From Rosenbergiella collisarenosi (GTDB taxonomy: Bacteria > Pseudomonadota > Gammaproteobacteria > Enterobacterales > Enterobacteriaceae): 64,000 nt of DNA. Position numbers and translations under genes: made by a program. The notes under the pieces are model-generated. The model did no database searches. It was not told the origin of the DNA and was given only the letters and a program-made list of their open reading frames with translations. Below, in pieces: positions 47,467 to 56,370 of this stretch (position 1 is its first letter; every line of letters starts with the position of its first letter). The DNA is taken from NCBI RefSeq assembly GCF_018494085.1, contig NZ_JABBFP010000002.1:496001-560000 (forward strand), in the 5' to 3' direction.

Positions 47467-48312
47467 ATGGCTGTTATTAACACCAACATCATGTCTCTAA
47501 CTACCCAAAATAATCTTAATAAATCTCAATCGGCGTTAGGGACCGCAATCGAACGTCTGTCATCTGGACTGCGTATCAACAGCGCGAAAGATGATGCGGC
47601 AGGTTCGGCGATTGCCAACCGTATGTCTTCAAATATTCGCGGGCTTACTCAAGCGTCGCGTAATGCGACAGATGGTATCTCTCTAGCACAGACTGCTGAG
47701 GGCGCCCTCAACGAAATGAACTCCAACTTACAACGTATTCGTGAGCTGACTGTACAAGCGAAAAACGGTACTAACAGTGATGAGGATGTAAAATCGATTC
47801 AATCAGAAGTCGATGCGCGATTAGCGGAAATTACGCGTATTGGGACCGCCACCACATTTAACAATATTAAATTATTTGATAGTGCACAGAGTATTAATAT
47901 CCAAGTTGGCGCAAACGATGATGCATCAGCTAACGTGATTACTATTTCTCTGACTGATGATGGTTTCAAGTCTAAAAGTCTGGGAGCAGCCTTTAGCGTG
48001 GCAGGAGGGAACGATCCCGATGGTTCCGGCGGCACTGATGCCTCATTAGCCGAAATCGATAAGCGTATTGCGGCTGTCGACTCCGCACGTAGTAGCTTAG
48101 GTGCTATCCAGAACCGTTTTGAATCGACGATTAATAACCTCAACACCACAGTTAATAACCTAAGTGCCTCGCAATCACGGATTCAAGATGCAGACTATGC
48201 GACAGAAGTGTCAAGTATGTCGCGTGCACAAATCCTGCAACAAGCAGGTACCTCAGTACTAGCGAAAGCTAACCAAGTTCCACAAACGGTGTTGTCTCTA
48301 CTCCAAGGCTAA
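47467..48312 (+). CDS. fliC: Flagellin FliC (short form)
   Basis: The 281-residue flagellin keeps the conserved N-terminal D0/D1 (MAVINTNIMSLTTQNNLNKSQSALGTAIERLSSGLRINSAKDDAAGSAIANRM, RIRELTVQAKNGTNSDEDVKSIQSEV) and C-terminal D1/D0 (RIQDADYATEVSSMSRAQILQQAGTSVLAKANQVPQTVLSLL). The variable centre is only about 60 residues, so the outer D2/D3 domains are essentially missing (E. coli FliC is about 498 aa). The ATG at 47467 follows AAAGGAATT. A sigma-28 promoter and a strong terminator flank it. Confidence 0.96.
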   Translation: MAVINTNIMSLTTQNNLNKSQSALGTAIERLSSGLRINSAKDDAAGSAIANRMSSNIRGLTQASRNATDGISLAQTAEGALNEMNSNLQRIRELTVQAKNGTNSDEDVKSIQSEVDARLAEITRIGTATTFNNIKLFDSAQSINIQVGANDDASANVITISLTDDGFKSKSLGAAFSVAGGNDPDGSGGTDASLAEIDKRIAAVDSARSSLGAIQNRFESTINNLNTTVNNLSASQSRIQDADYATEVSSMSRAQILQQAGTSVLAKANQVPQTVLSLLQG

Positions 48313-48346
48313 CCGACTCCTTATCACGTTAACCCCTTAGCGTCTC

Positions 48347-48384
48347 ACGACCCTCATCCCTAAATGGATGCGGGTCGTTTTTTG
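48347..48384 (+). terminator. Intrinsic terminator after fliC
   Basis: ACGACCC-tcATCC-ctaaat-GGATgc-GGGTCGT followed by TTTTT. Confidence 0.9.
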
Positions 48385-48423
48385 TTAGGCGGGTGCACAG
48401 AATCTTCGCGGCAATATCACCGT

Positions 48424-48449
48424 TAAAGCATGTTTTTTTCCTCCGATAG
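48424..48449 (+). promoter_or_regulatory. Sigma-28-type promoter of fliA
   Basis: TAAA (48424-48427), 14 bp, then TCCGATAG (48442-48449; consensus GCCGATAA, two mismatches). It suggests autoregulation as in E. coli; spacing is one base short. Confidence 0.6.
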
Positions 48450-48509
48450 GAATAGGTGTGTCGGTTAGATAATCGTCTGCATGGATTACTGATAGATAGG
48501 AAACATACA

Positions 48510-49226
48510 GTGCAATGTCTCTATAACCATGAAGGGCTAGCGCATGATGAAATCGATTGGCCGCGATATTTAAAGTTAGTCAGACAGGAGGCATTACGTT
48601 TACAAGTCCGTTTGCCCGCAAGCGTCGAGCTCGATGACCTCATTCAAGCGGGGGCGATTGGCCTGATGGACGCGTTATCACGATTCGATGCACAGCAAGG
48701 AACGGCTTTTACGACCTATGCGGCGCAGCGTATTCGTGGTGCGATGTTAGATGAATTACGTCATCGCGATTGGGCACCTCGACGTGTGAGGCGCGAGGCG
48801 CGAAATGTCGCGGCGGCGATCGCGCATATCGAGCAGCATACCGGATGCACCGCCACTGAAGAACAGATCGTCGCGAGACTAGACATAAGTCGCGAAGAGT
48901 ATCGTACGATTCTTATGGAAACCAATAACACTCAATTATTCTCTTTGGATAGCCTCTACGATGAGCATAACGATGCTACTGAGCAATTATTCGCTGGCAC
49001 GGCGTTAGACGGTCCGCTTGATACGCTGATCGAACAGAATTTACGACAACAAATCGTTAGTGCGATCGCCCACCTACCGGAGAGAGAGCAACAAGTATTG
49101 AGTCTGTACTATCAGGAGGAATTGAACCTGAAAGAGATAGGTGCGGTATTAGGGGTGGGAGAGTCGAGAGTGAGTCAGATTCATAGCCAAGCCATCAAGC
49201 GATTGAGTAGTCGTTTACGTGAATAA
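48510..49226 (+). CDS. fliA: Flagellar sigma factor FliA (sigma-28)
   Basis: The 238-residue protein has region 2 (LVRQEALRLQVRLPASVELDDLIQAGAIGLMDALSRFDAQQGTAFTTYAAQRIRGAMLDELR), region 3 and region 4 (LPEREQQVLSLYYQEELNLKEIGAVLGVGESRVSQIHSQAIKRL). The frame is open to 48456, but the GTG at 48510 (VQCLYNHEG) aligns with the E. coli start and has AGGAA about 8 bp upstream. E. coli FliA is 239 aa. A hairpin (49227-49250) follows. Confidence 0.95.
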   Translation: MQCLYNHEGLAHDEIDWPRYLKLVRQEALRLQVRLPASVELDDLIQAGAIGLMDALSRFDAQQGTAFTTYAAQRIRGAMLDELRHRDWAPRRVRREARNVAAAIAHIEQHTGCTATEEQIVARLDISREEYRTILMETNNTQLFSLDSLYDEHNDATEQLFAGTALDGPLDTLIEQNLRQQIVSAIAHLPEREQQVLSLYYQEELNLKEIGAVLGVGESRVSQIHSQAIKRLSSRLRE

Positions 49227-49250
49227 GCAAGGCATGTTTCCATGCCTTGC
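49227..49250. terminator. Hairpin between fliA and putA
   Basis: GCAAGGCATG-tttc-CATGCCTTGC is a perfect 10-bp stem between convergent genes. It has no T-run, so it may be a weak or Rho-assisted terminator. Confidence 0.55.
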
Positions 49251-49263
49251 TGCGTCTTAACGA

Positions 49264-52200
49264 TTAACCGATAGTCATTAGACTGGCGTTCCCTCCGGCA
49301 GCGGCCGTATTCACGCTCACTGAACGCTCAAACAAGAAGCGTTCTAATGCGATATTCGTGTCACCGGGGTCATAACCTTGAACAATCGCGATAGGGCCTT
49401 GTCGTTCGGCGACCTGCTGACATAGCGCAGAGAGTCTATCTGTATCCCCGTGATAAATGACGGCATCATAGCGTTCAGCCAGCGCTTGCATCGAGAGGTC
49501 GATACAGTTGCGTACCGCATCGGGTAAAGAGGCTAATAGCTGACGATGCTCATCATCCTCAGGCCATAACGCCCGACTGCCACAGGCGGTCACCGCAGCT
49601 AATTGCAGTAGGCGATCGCTTGGCCGTTCGGCGATACATAATACCCGGGAGCGAGGGAATAGTTGATAGGTGTTACGCTCGCCGGTCGGCCCAGGTAATA
49701 GGGCGATACGGTTTGACACCGTAGTATCGCGATAGGTTTTGCAGGCTTGGGCAAGTTCATGATTCTGATCTTGCTCTGCCCATAACTGTAGTGCGCTAAC
49801 AGGAGCCACATCTGACGGCTGGTCTGCGGTAGAATGCAGGGGTAACCGTGACAGTGTCACTTTCGAAGCGTTACCCGGGACGCTGGATAACAAACGAGTA
49901 AGGTACAGGGGCCCACCGGCTTTCGGACCTGTACCGGACAAGCCTTCACCACCGAACGGTTGTACGCCAACCACTGCGCCCACCATGTTACGGTTAACAT
50001 AGAGATTACCCGCATGCATCTGTTCTGTAGCAAGAGTGATGGTCTCATCGATACGACTATGTACCCCGAAGGTTAATCCATAACCCGATCCCTTAATCTC
50101 ACTGAGTAATTTACCTAGATTTTTACTGCTGTAACGCACCACGTGTAGGACGGGACCGAAGATTTCACGTGTCAGATCAGCGGCAGTGTCGAGTTCAATT
50201 AATGTTGGACGAACGAATGTCCCTTGCTCAAGGCGTTGCGTATCCCTTTCGCCATGCCAGCTAAATTGCGTAACCTTAAAGCCACGTTGTTTCATATCAT
50301 TGATATGGTTAAGAATATTATCTCGAGCTTCTTCGTCAATGACCGGACCAATATCTGTCGTTAGTAGCTCTGGGTTACCGACACGATATTCTGCCATGGC
50401 ACCGCGTAACATTTTTAGCGTATGGTCGGCGATATCCTCTTGTAAGCAGAGCAGACGTAATGCCGAACAGCGTTGTCCTGCGCTATCGAACGCGGAGGCG
50501 ACGACATCGACGACGACTTGCTCGGTCAACGCTGAAGAGTCGACCACCATCGCATTGATTCCGCCCGTTTCGGCGATCAGCGGGATAGGGCGTCCTTGTG
50601 GGTCGAGGCGTTTAGCGAGCTGACGTTGCAGAAGCGTCGCGACCGCCGTCGAGCCGGTAAACATCACACCACGAGTCCGCTTATCTGCGACCAAACGAGC
50701 CCCGACGCGCTCACCATCTCCCGGTAAGAATTGCAGGACACCTTTAGGGATCCCCGCCTCAAGGAGAAGGGAAACCGCTTGGTAAGCGATGAGTGGAGTC
50801 TGCTCTGCAGGCTTCGCGAGAACAGTATTACCTGCTGCGAGTGCAGCCGCAACTTGACCAGTAAAGATGGCGAGAGGGAAGTTCCATGGGCTAATACAGA
50901 CAATTGGGCCGAGTGGACGGTGTGTTTCGTTATCGAAGTCTTGCGCGACTTGATCGGCATAGTAGGTAAGGAAGTCGACGGCTTCACGCACTTCTGCGAT
51001 GGCATTCGCATAGGTCTTGCCAGCTTCTCTCACCAGCAGCCCCATTAGGGTCTGTAATTGCCCCTCCATTAACATGGCGGCACGCTGTAAAATCGCCGCA
51101 CGCTCTTTCGGCGGCGTCGCAAACCAGATCGCACTCGCCTCGTGGCTGGCATCTAATGCCAGATCAACTTGTGCTTCACTGGCGTTTACCACTTCGCCGA
51201 CGATATCTTGCAGATAGGCGGGGTTACGAACGGGTTGTCCGGCTTCGTTTTCGCTCTCGACGCCAAGCAGCGGTTTCGCTATCCAATCTTGAGAGGCGCT
51301 GGTTAATAAGGCACTGGAGAGTGAGGCTAAACGATGCTCATTCGCCATATCTAAGCCGGATGAATTAGCGCGATCGCCATAAATATCACGAGGAAGAGGG
51401 ATGCGCGGATGAGGAAGGCCAACCTGTCCTTCTTCTCGTGTAAAACTATTGATAGTCGCGACAGGATCGACGATCAGATCCTCAACACTTAATGTCTTGT
51501 CGGCGACGCGATTGACAAAGGAGGTGTTCGCCCCATTTTCTAAAAGACGACGGACGAGGTAAGCGAGTAGGGTTTCATGGGTGCCAACCGGAGCATAGAT
51601 ACGGCAAGGACGATTGAGTTTACCGTCTGCCGTCTTACCGACAACCTGATCATAAAGCGGCTCACCCATCCCATGTAAACATTGGAACTCGTATTGACCC
51701 GGATAATAGTTATTACCCGCCAGCTGATAAATCGTCGCTAAACTATGGGCGTTATGTGTCGCAAATTGCGGATAGATCAGATTGGGTGCGGCCAGTAATT
51801 TTCTTGCACAGGCGATATAGGCCGCGTCGGTATACACCTTGCGGGTGTAAACCGGATAATCTTCCAAACCTTCAACTTGCGCACGTTTGATCTCGCTGTC
51901 CCAGTATGCGCCTTTCACTAAGCGGATCATCAGGCGGCGCTGACTACGTGAGGCAAGGTCTATCAACTCATCGATCACAAAAGGACAGCGTTTCTGGTAG
52001 GCTTGGATGACGAATCCAATGCCATTCCACCCTGCAAGTGCGGGTTCAAAACAGAGCTTTTCTAATAGGTCGAGCGATAACTCTAAGCGGTCGGCCTCTT
52101 CGGCATCAATATTGATACCGATATCGTATTCTCGCGCCAGTAAGGTGAGCGATTTGAGAATAGGGTAGAGTTCTTCCATCACCCTATCGTATTGCGCGCG

Positions 52201-53208
52201 CTGATAGCGGGGATGTAAGGCGGAGAGCTTAATGGAGATCCCAGGCCCTTCATAGATGCCTCGACCGTTGGACGCCTTACCAATGGCATGGATCGCCTGT
52301 TGATAGGAATGTAAATAGGCCTTGGCATCTTCGGCCGTGAGTGCGGCTTCGCCTAACATATCATAGGAGTAGCGAAAGCCCTTATCTTCGAGTTTGCGTG
52401 CGTTGGCGAGGGCTTCGGCGATGGATTCACCGGTCACAAATTGCTCGCCCATCAAACGCATCGCCATATCGATGCCTTTACGGATTAACGGCTCGCCACT
52501 CTTACCGATAATACGGTTAAGGGAGCGCGACATATTCACCGCATTATGCGTCGAAACCAGTTTACCCGTGACCAGCAGGCCCCAGGTGGCGGCATTGACG
52601 AATACAGAGTTACTTTGCCCGACATGAGAATACCAGTCGCCATGACTGATCTTGTCGCGGATCAGCGCATCACGCGTCGGTTTATCGGGGATCCGCAGCA
52701 GCGCCTCGGCTAGGCACATGAGTGCCACACCTTCCTGTGAGGAGAGAGAGAACTCTTGTAATAGGCTCTGTACTAGGCCAGAACGCCCACCTTGGTTTTT
52801 TTGGTTACGCAGTTTTTCGCTGAGATGCAGGGCAAGGGCATGTACCTTCTCGGCAACTTCTGGCGTCACTTTTGCTTGTTCGAGGATCATTGGCACCATG
52901 TCCACTTCAGGGCGACGCCATGCAGCCGTCACCGCCGAGCGCTTGATACTTTGTGGGTGAACATGCTCTGCAAACTCTAAGAAAGGTTGATAGGGTGTGG
53001 CAACGTCGGAGGTTTCCGCCGTTGCAGACTCAATCAAGACATGAGGGGCTGTCGGCGTAATCGTCTCACCCGCTTCGACCTGTGTTAACAAGTTAAAAAT
53101 AGCTTGCTTGATCAGCCAGTGGGGGGTGCGGTCTATTTTTACCGCCGCACGCTTGAGTCGTTCGCGGGTTTCTTCGTCGAGTTTCACGCCCATCGTGGTG
53201 TGTGCCAT
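49264..53208 (-). CDS. putA: Trifunctional proline utilisation protein PutA
   Basis: This 1314-residue protein (E. coli 1320) has an N-terminal ribbon-helix-helix repressor domain (TTMGVKLDEETRERLKRAAVKIDRTPHWLIKQAIF). The FAD proline dehydrogenase barrel (about 260-610) carries GISIKLSALHPRYQRAQ, RLMIRLVKGAYWDSEIKRAQ, YPQFATHNAHSLATI. The P5C dehydrogenase (about 650-1120) carries GPIVCISPWNFPLAIFTGQVAAALAAGNTVLAKPAEQTP and the catalytic Cys in FDSAGQRCSALR. A C-terminal domain ends GGNASLMTIG. It oxidises proline to glutamate at the membrane and represses put genes when proline is absent. It is divergent from putP, with PutA-type sites between. Confidence 0.97.
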   Translation of the reverse strand: MAHTTMGVKLDEETRERLKRAAVKIDRTPHWLIKQAIFNLLTQVEAGETITPTAPHVLIESATAETSDVATPYQPFLEFAEHVHPQSIKRSAVTAAWRRPEVDMVPMILEQAKVTPEVAEKVHALALHLSEKLRNQKNQGGRSGLVQSLLQEFSLSSQEGVALMCLAEALLRIPDKPTRDALIRDKISHGDWYSHVGQSNSVFVNAATWGLLVTGKLVSTHNAVNMSRSLNRIIGKSGEPLIRKGIDMAMRLMGEQFVTGESIAEALANARKLEDKGFRYSYDMLGEAALTAEDAKAYLHSYQQAIHAIGKASNGRGIYEGPGISIKLSALHPRYQRAQYDRVMEELYPILKSLTLLAREYDIGINIDAEEADRLELSLDLLEKLCFEPALAGWNGIGFVIQAYQKRCPFVIDELIDLASRSQRRLMIRLVKGAYWDSEIKRAQVEGLEDYPVYTRKVYTDAAYIACARKLLAAPNLIYPQFATHNAHSLATIYQLAGNNYYPGQYEFQCLHGMGEPLYDQVVGKTADGKLNRPCRIYAPVGTHETLLAYLVRRLLENGANTSFVNRVADKTLSVEDLIVDPVATINSFTREEGQVGLPHPRIPLPRDIYGDRANSSGLDMANEHRLASLSSALLTSASQDWIAKPLLGVESENEAGQPVRNPAYLQDIVGEVVNASEAQVDLALDASHEASAIWFATPPKERAAILQRAAMLMEGQLQTLMGLLVREAGKTYANAIAEVREAVDFLTYYADQVAQDFDNETHRPLGPIVCISPWNFPLAIFTGQVAAALAAGNTVLAKPAEQTPLIAYQAVSLLLEAGIPKGVLQFLPGDGERVGARLVADKRTRGVMFTGSTAVATLLQRQLAKRLDPQGRPIPLIAETGGINAMVVDSSALTEQVVVDVVASAFDSAGQRCSALRLLCLQEDIADHTLKMLRGAMAEYRVGNPELLTTDIGPVIDEEARDNILNHINDMKQRGFKVTQFSWHGERDTQRLEQGTFVRPTLIELDTAADLTREIFGPVLHVVRYSSKNLGKLLSEIKGSGYGLTFGVHSRIDETITLATEQMHAGNLYVNRNMVGAVVGVQPFGGEGLSGTGPKAGGPLYLTRLLSSVPGNASKVTLSRLPLHSTADQPSDVAPVSALQLWAEQDQNHELAQACKTYRDTTVSNRIALLPGPTGERNTYQLFPRSRVLCIAERPSDRLLQLAAVTACGSRALWPEDDEHRQLLASLPDAVRNCIDLSMQALAERYDAVIYHGDTDRLSALCQQVAERQGPIAIVQGYDPGDTNIALERFLFERSVSVNTAAAGGNASLMTIG

Positions 53209-53239
53209 GCCAATTCCTCGTCATAAAAAGTGATAAAAG

Positions 53240-53281
53240 GTTGCACCCTGACTATCGCTTGAGTTGCACCTTTAGTGCAAC
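53240..53281. promoter_or_regulatory. Cluster of three PutA-type GTTGCA operators near putA
   Basis: GTTGCA at 53240-53245 and 53263-53268, and its reverse complement TGCAAC at 53276-53281. GTTGCA is the reported recognition motif of the PutA ribbon-helix-helix domain in E. coli. The cluster starts 32 bp upstream of putA. Confidence 0.75.
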
Positions 53282-53472
53282 CCGTTTGTATAAAAAAAGT
53301 GAACAAATTTAAATAAATGATAATTATTAGTGGATATATTCAAAACAAAAGCGTTTCAAAGTGAGATTTAGTTCAAAAAAGCCCGTATTTAGACGAAAAA
53401 AGTTTGATCGAGATCTCCATTTCTCTATGTCTTCGCTGGGAAGAAATTTATTTATGTTAAAAGTTTGTATCC

Positions 53473-53492
53473 GTTGCAACCGGCGGTGCAAC
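53473..53492. promoter_or_regulatory. Second cluster of PutA-type operators near putP
   Basis: The palindrome GTTGCAAC (53473-53480) contains overlapping sites on both strands, and TGCAAC lies at 53487-53492. This cluster is about 95 bp upstream of putP. Together with 53240-53281 it gives the multi-site layout known from the E. coli putA-putP region. Confidence 0.75.
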
Positions 53493-53586
53493 TTTCCGGC
53501 CTCATCGGTCACTGAGTACCGAACAAAAAAAGGATTTATAAATTAGTAAAACACATTGATAATACTAATAAAAGCGAGGATTAATT

Positions 53587-55065
53587 ATGGTAAGTACTCC
53601 CTTATTAGTGACCTTCTGTGTCTATATTGCAGGAATGTTACTAATCGGTTTTATGGCATGGCGCTCAACGAAGAATTTTGATGATTTTATTTTAGGCGGG
53701 CGCAGCTTAGGGAGTGTCGTGACGGCACTTTCCGCTGGCGCCTCTGATATGAGTGGTTGGCTACTCATGGGCCTACCCGGTGCGATCTTTCTTTCCGGGA
53801 TCTCCGAAAGTTGGATTGCGATTGGTTTAATTCTGGGCGCATGGGTTAACTGGAAGATTATTGCCGGGAGACTGCGCGTACAGACCGAATTTCATGGCAA
53901 TGCTTTAACGCTCCCCGATTATTTTACGCACCGTTTCGATGATCGCAGTAAAATCTTACGCGTCATCTCAGCACTCATCATTTTAGTCTTCTTTACTATC
54001 TACTGTGCATCAGGGACTGTCGCGGGTGCACGTCTGTTCGAAAGTACATTTGGCATGGATTACACCACCGCATTATGGGCCGGAGCCGCAGCAACTATTG
54101 CGTATACTTTCTTGGGCGGTTTTCTCGCGGTAAGCTGGACGGATACCGTACAAGCCAGTTTGATGATATTCGCGCTGATCTTAACGCCAGTAATGGTGAT
54201 TATGGCCGTGGGGGGAGTGGGTAACTCTGTAGAGGTCATCCGCCATGTCGATCCGCAGCGACTGAATATCTTTAATAATATGGGTGTCGTCGCGATCATC
54301 TCATTATTAGGATGGGGTTTGGGGTACTTTGGGCAGCCGCATATTTTGGCTCGTTTTATGGCGGCAGACTCCCACCATTCCATGCGCAGCGCACGGCGTA
54401 TCGGCATGACTTGGATGATCCTCTGCCTAGCGGGTGCGGTCGCAGTCGGGTTCTTTGGTATCGCCTATTTCGCGGATAACCCCACGCAGGCGGCGGGCGT
54501 GAATGCGAACAGCGAACGGATCTTTATTGAACTGACGCAACTCCTCTTCAACCCTTGGATAGCAGGTATCTTACTCTCTGCGATCTTAGCTGCAGTCATG
54601 TCGACGTTAAGTTGTCAGCTATTAGTCTGTTCGAGTGCCTTGACCGAAGACTTCTATAAGGGGTTCATTCGTAAAGATGCCGGTCAACGCGAAAAGGTGT
54701 GGGTTGGTCGACTGATGGTATTAGTGGTTGCGTTAGTTGCCATCGCACTGGCCAGCAATCCTGATAACCGAGTCCTTGGACTCGTCAGTTATGCGTGGGC
54801 AGGCTTCGGTGCAGCGTTTGGACCGGTGATCCTGCTTAGCGTGTGCTGGTCAGGAATGAGCCGCAACGGTGCATTGGCAGGTATGGTGGTGGGGACATTA
54901 ACCGTCATTGTATGGAAACAATTTGCATGGCTCGGGCTCTATGAAATCATTCCCGGCTTCGTCTTCGCGACCATGGCGATCGTTGCGGTAAGCCTCATGG
55001 GTAAGGGGCCCTCACAACAGGTGCGTGAACGATTTGCACGCGCGCATCAAGCCTATTTAGAATAA
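53587..55065 (+). CDS. putP: Sodium/proline symporter PutP
   Basis: The 492-residue SSS-family transporter has 13 predicted helices. Landmarks are TKNFDDFILGGRSLGSVVTALSAGASDMSGWLLMGLPGAIFLSG (sodium and proline site region), WVNWKIIAGRLRVQTEFHGNALTLPDYFTHRF, and STLSCQLLVCSSALTEDFYKGF. It imports proline for PutA. The start follows AGCGAGG. A hairpin terminator lies at 55075-55099. Confidence 0.96.
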   Translation: MVSTPLLVTFCVYIAGMLLIGFMAWRSTKNFDDFILGGRSLGSVVTALSAGASDMSGWLLMGLPGAIFLSGISESWIAIGLILGAWVNWKIIAGRLRVQTEFHGNALTLPDYFTHRFDDRSKILRVISALIILVFFTIYCASGTVAGARLFESTFGMDYTTALWAGAAATIAYTFLGGFLAVSWTDTVQASLMIFALILTPVMVIMAVGGVGNSVEVIRHVDPQRLNIFNNMGVVAIISLLGWGLGYFGQPHILARFMAADSHHSMRSARRIGMTWMILCLAGAVAVGFFGIAYFADNPTQAAGVNANSERIFIELTQLLFNPWIAGILLSAILAAVMSTLSCQLLVCSSALTEDFYKGFIRKDAGQREKVWVGRLMVLVVALVAIALASNPDNRVLGLVSYAWAGFGAAFGPVILLSVCWSGMSRNGALAGMVVGTLTVIVWKQFAWLGLYEIIPGFVFATMAIVAVSLMGKGPSQQVRERFARAHQAYLE

Positions 55066-55074
55066 CCCGCAGAA

Positions 55075-55099
55075 AAGGAGCGCTAATCTGGCGCTCCTT
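55075..55099. terminator. Terminator between putP and efeB
   Basis: AAGGAGCGC-taatctg-GCGCTCCTT followed by CTC-rich sequence, between convergent putP and efeB. Confidence 0.7.
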
Positions 55100-55107
55100 C
55101 TCATCCT

Positions 55108-56367
55108 CTAGCTAAACAGCTCAGCCCCGATGTAACTGCCTTCCTTCGCCGCAGGCGGAACAAAGAACAGCGCGCTACCGATGTGCGAGATATATTCGTT
55201 AAGGGCATCAGTAGCCCCTAATTTACGTTGTAATTGCTCGAAGTGGGCTGGATCGTTCTGATAGCTAATAAACAGTAATCCTGCATCTAGCTGTCCATAC
55301 TGGTTCAACCCGTCGGTATAGTTGTACGAGCGCCGTAAAATTCTCACACCTTGATTATTTTCATGGGCGGCAAGACGAATATGAGCAGTGGCAGGGATGG
55401 TCAGCTCGCCGTCTGCATTTTTTTTATGAAAATCGGGGGTATCGAACTCATGCGTTCCCGAAAGCGGCGCGCCAGATAGCTTGTGTCGACCAAAGACATT
55501 ATTTTGGTCGCTCACGCGGTCTGTGTCCCAATTTTCAATGTTCATCTTAATTTTACGCACGACTTGATAGCTGCCATCGTGCTGCCATGCGGGGCCTTGC
55601 TTGACCCAGACGTGTTTATCGAACTCGGCGGCATCGACTAAATTACGGGTACCGTCCTTGAAGCCGAATAAATTACGCGGGGTTTCTTGTCCTTTACCTG
55701 CCGATGCTCGCCCAAAGCCCATTACCGTCCAGCGAGTCTGCGCTGCGCCAATACTCTTGGCAATACGCGCCAATACACGGATCGCATGGTAGGCAACTTG
55801 CGGATCATCCGCACAGGCCTGCAGGGACAAATCTCCCCCGGTTAGCTCTGGTTGTAAATTGTCGCTAGGTAGTGTAGCCAGAGGGCGTAGGTGGGGAGGG
55901 CGCTTCTCGGCGAGGCCATAATTATCGGTAAAGATAGTTGGACCCAGGCCAATGGTGACCGTCAGGGCGGCTGGATCTAGCCCAACGGCTTCGCCCGTAT
56001 CGCTACCGACGCTCCCCGTCCTCAACGGCTCGACCGTGCCGACCGCGGCACCTTGCACCAGCTGAGCAATGGCAGCAGACCAGCGGGCGAGCAGGACTTG
56101 CAGAGCAGATGCTGTGGGCGTCGTCATATCGAAGGTCATAAACATAATATGTCGTTGGGGAGGCGTCGTAATCCCTGCCTGCCCTTGCTCGCCATAAAAA
56201 GGCCATTGGCGGGCGAGATCGATATTATCCTTATCCTCGGTCTGCGCGGCCCCGGCTAGCGTAGGGGCCAGGGCAGGGAGCGTTAGCGCGCTGGCTAACG
56301 ATCCTTTTAACATCGTACGACGTGAAACACGGCCATGGGAAAGTAATGGCTTATCGTGACGGCTCAT
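55108..56367 (-). CDS. efeB: Dye-decolorising peroxidase EfeB (deferrochelatase)
   Basis: The 419-residue periplasmic haem peroxidase has a twin-arginine signal (GRVSRRTMLKGSLASALTLPALAPTLAGA). DyP landmarks include FGFKDGTRNL with the catalytic Asp, AAEFDKHVWV, HIRLAAHENNQGVRILRRSYNYTDG with the proximal haem His region, and GLLFISYQNDPAHFEQLQRKL. EfeB oxidises iron or haem-bound iron for EfeU. It is the third gene of efeUOB, 3 bp after efeO. Confidence 0.95.
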   Translation of the reverse strand: MSRHDKPLLSHGRVSRRTMLKGSLASALTLPALAPTLAGAAQTEDKDNIDLARQWPFYGEQGQAGITTPPQRHIMFMTFDMTTPTASALQVLLARWSAAIAQLVQGAAVGTVEPLRTGSVGSDTGEAVGLDPAALTVTIGLGPTIFTDNYGLAEKRPPHLRPLATLPSDNLQPELTGGDLSLQACADDPQVAYHAIRVLARIAKSIGAAQTRWTVMGFGRASAGKGQETPRNLFGFKDGTRNLVDAAEFDKHVWVKQGPAWQHDGSYQVVRKIKMNIENWDTDRVSDQNNVFGRHKLSGAPLSGTHEFDTPDFHKKNADGELTIPATAHIRLAAHENNQGVRILRRSYNYTDGLNQYGQLDAGLLFISYQNDPAHFEQLQRKLGATDALNEYISHIGSALFFVPPAAKEGSYIGAELFS

Positions 56368-56370
56368 GAC

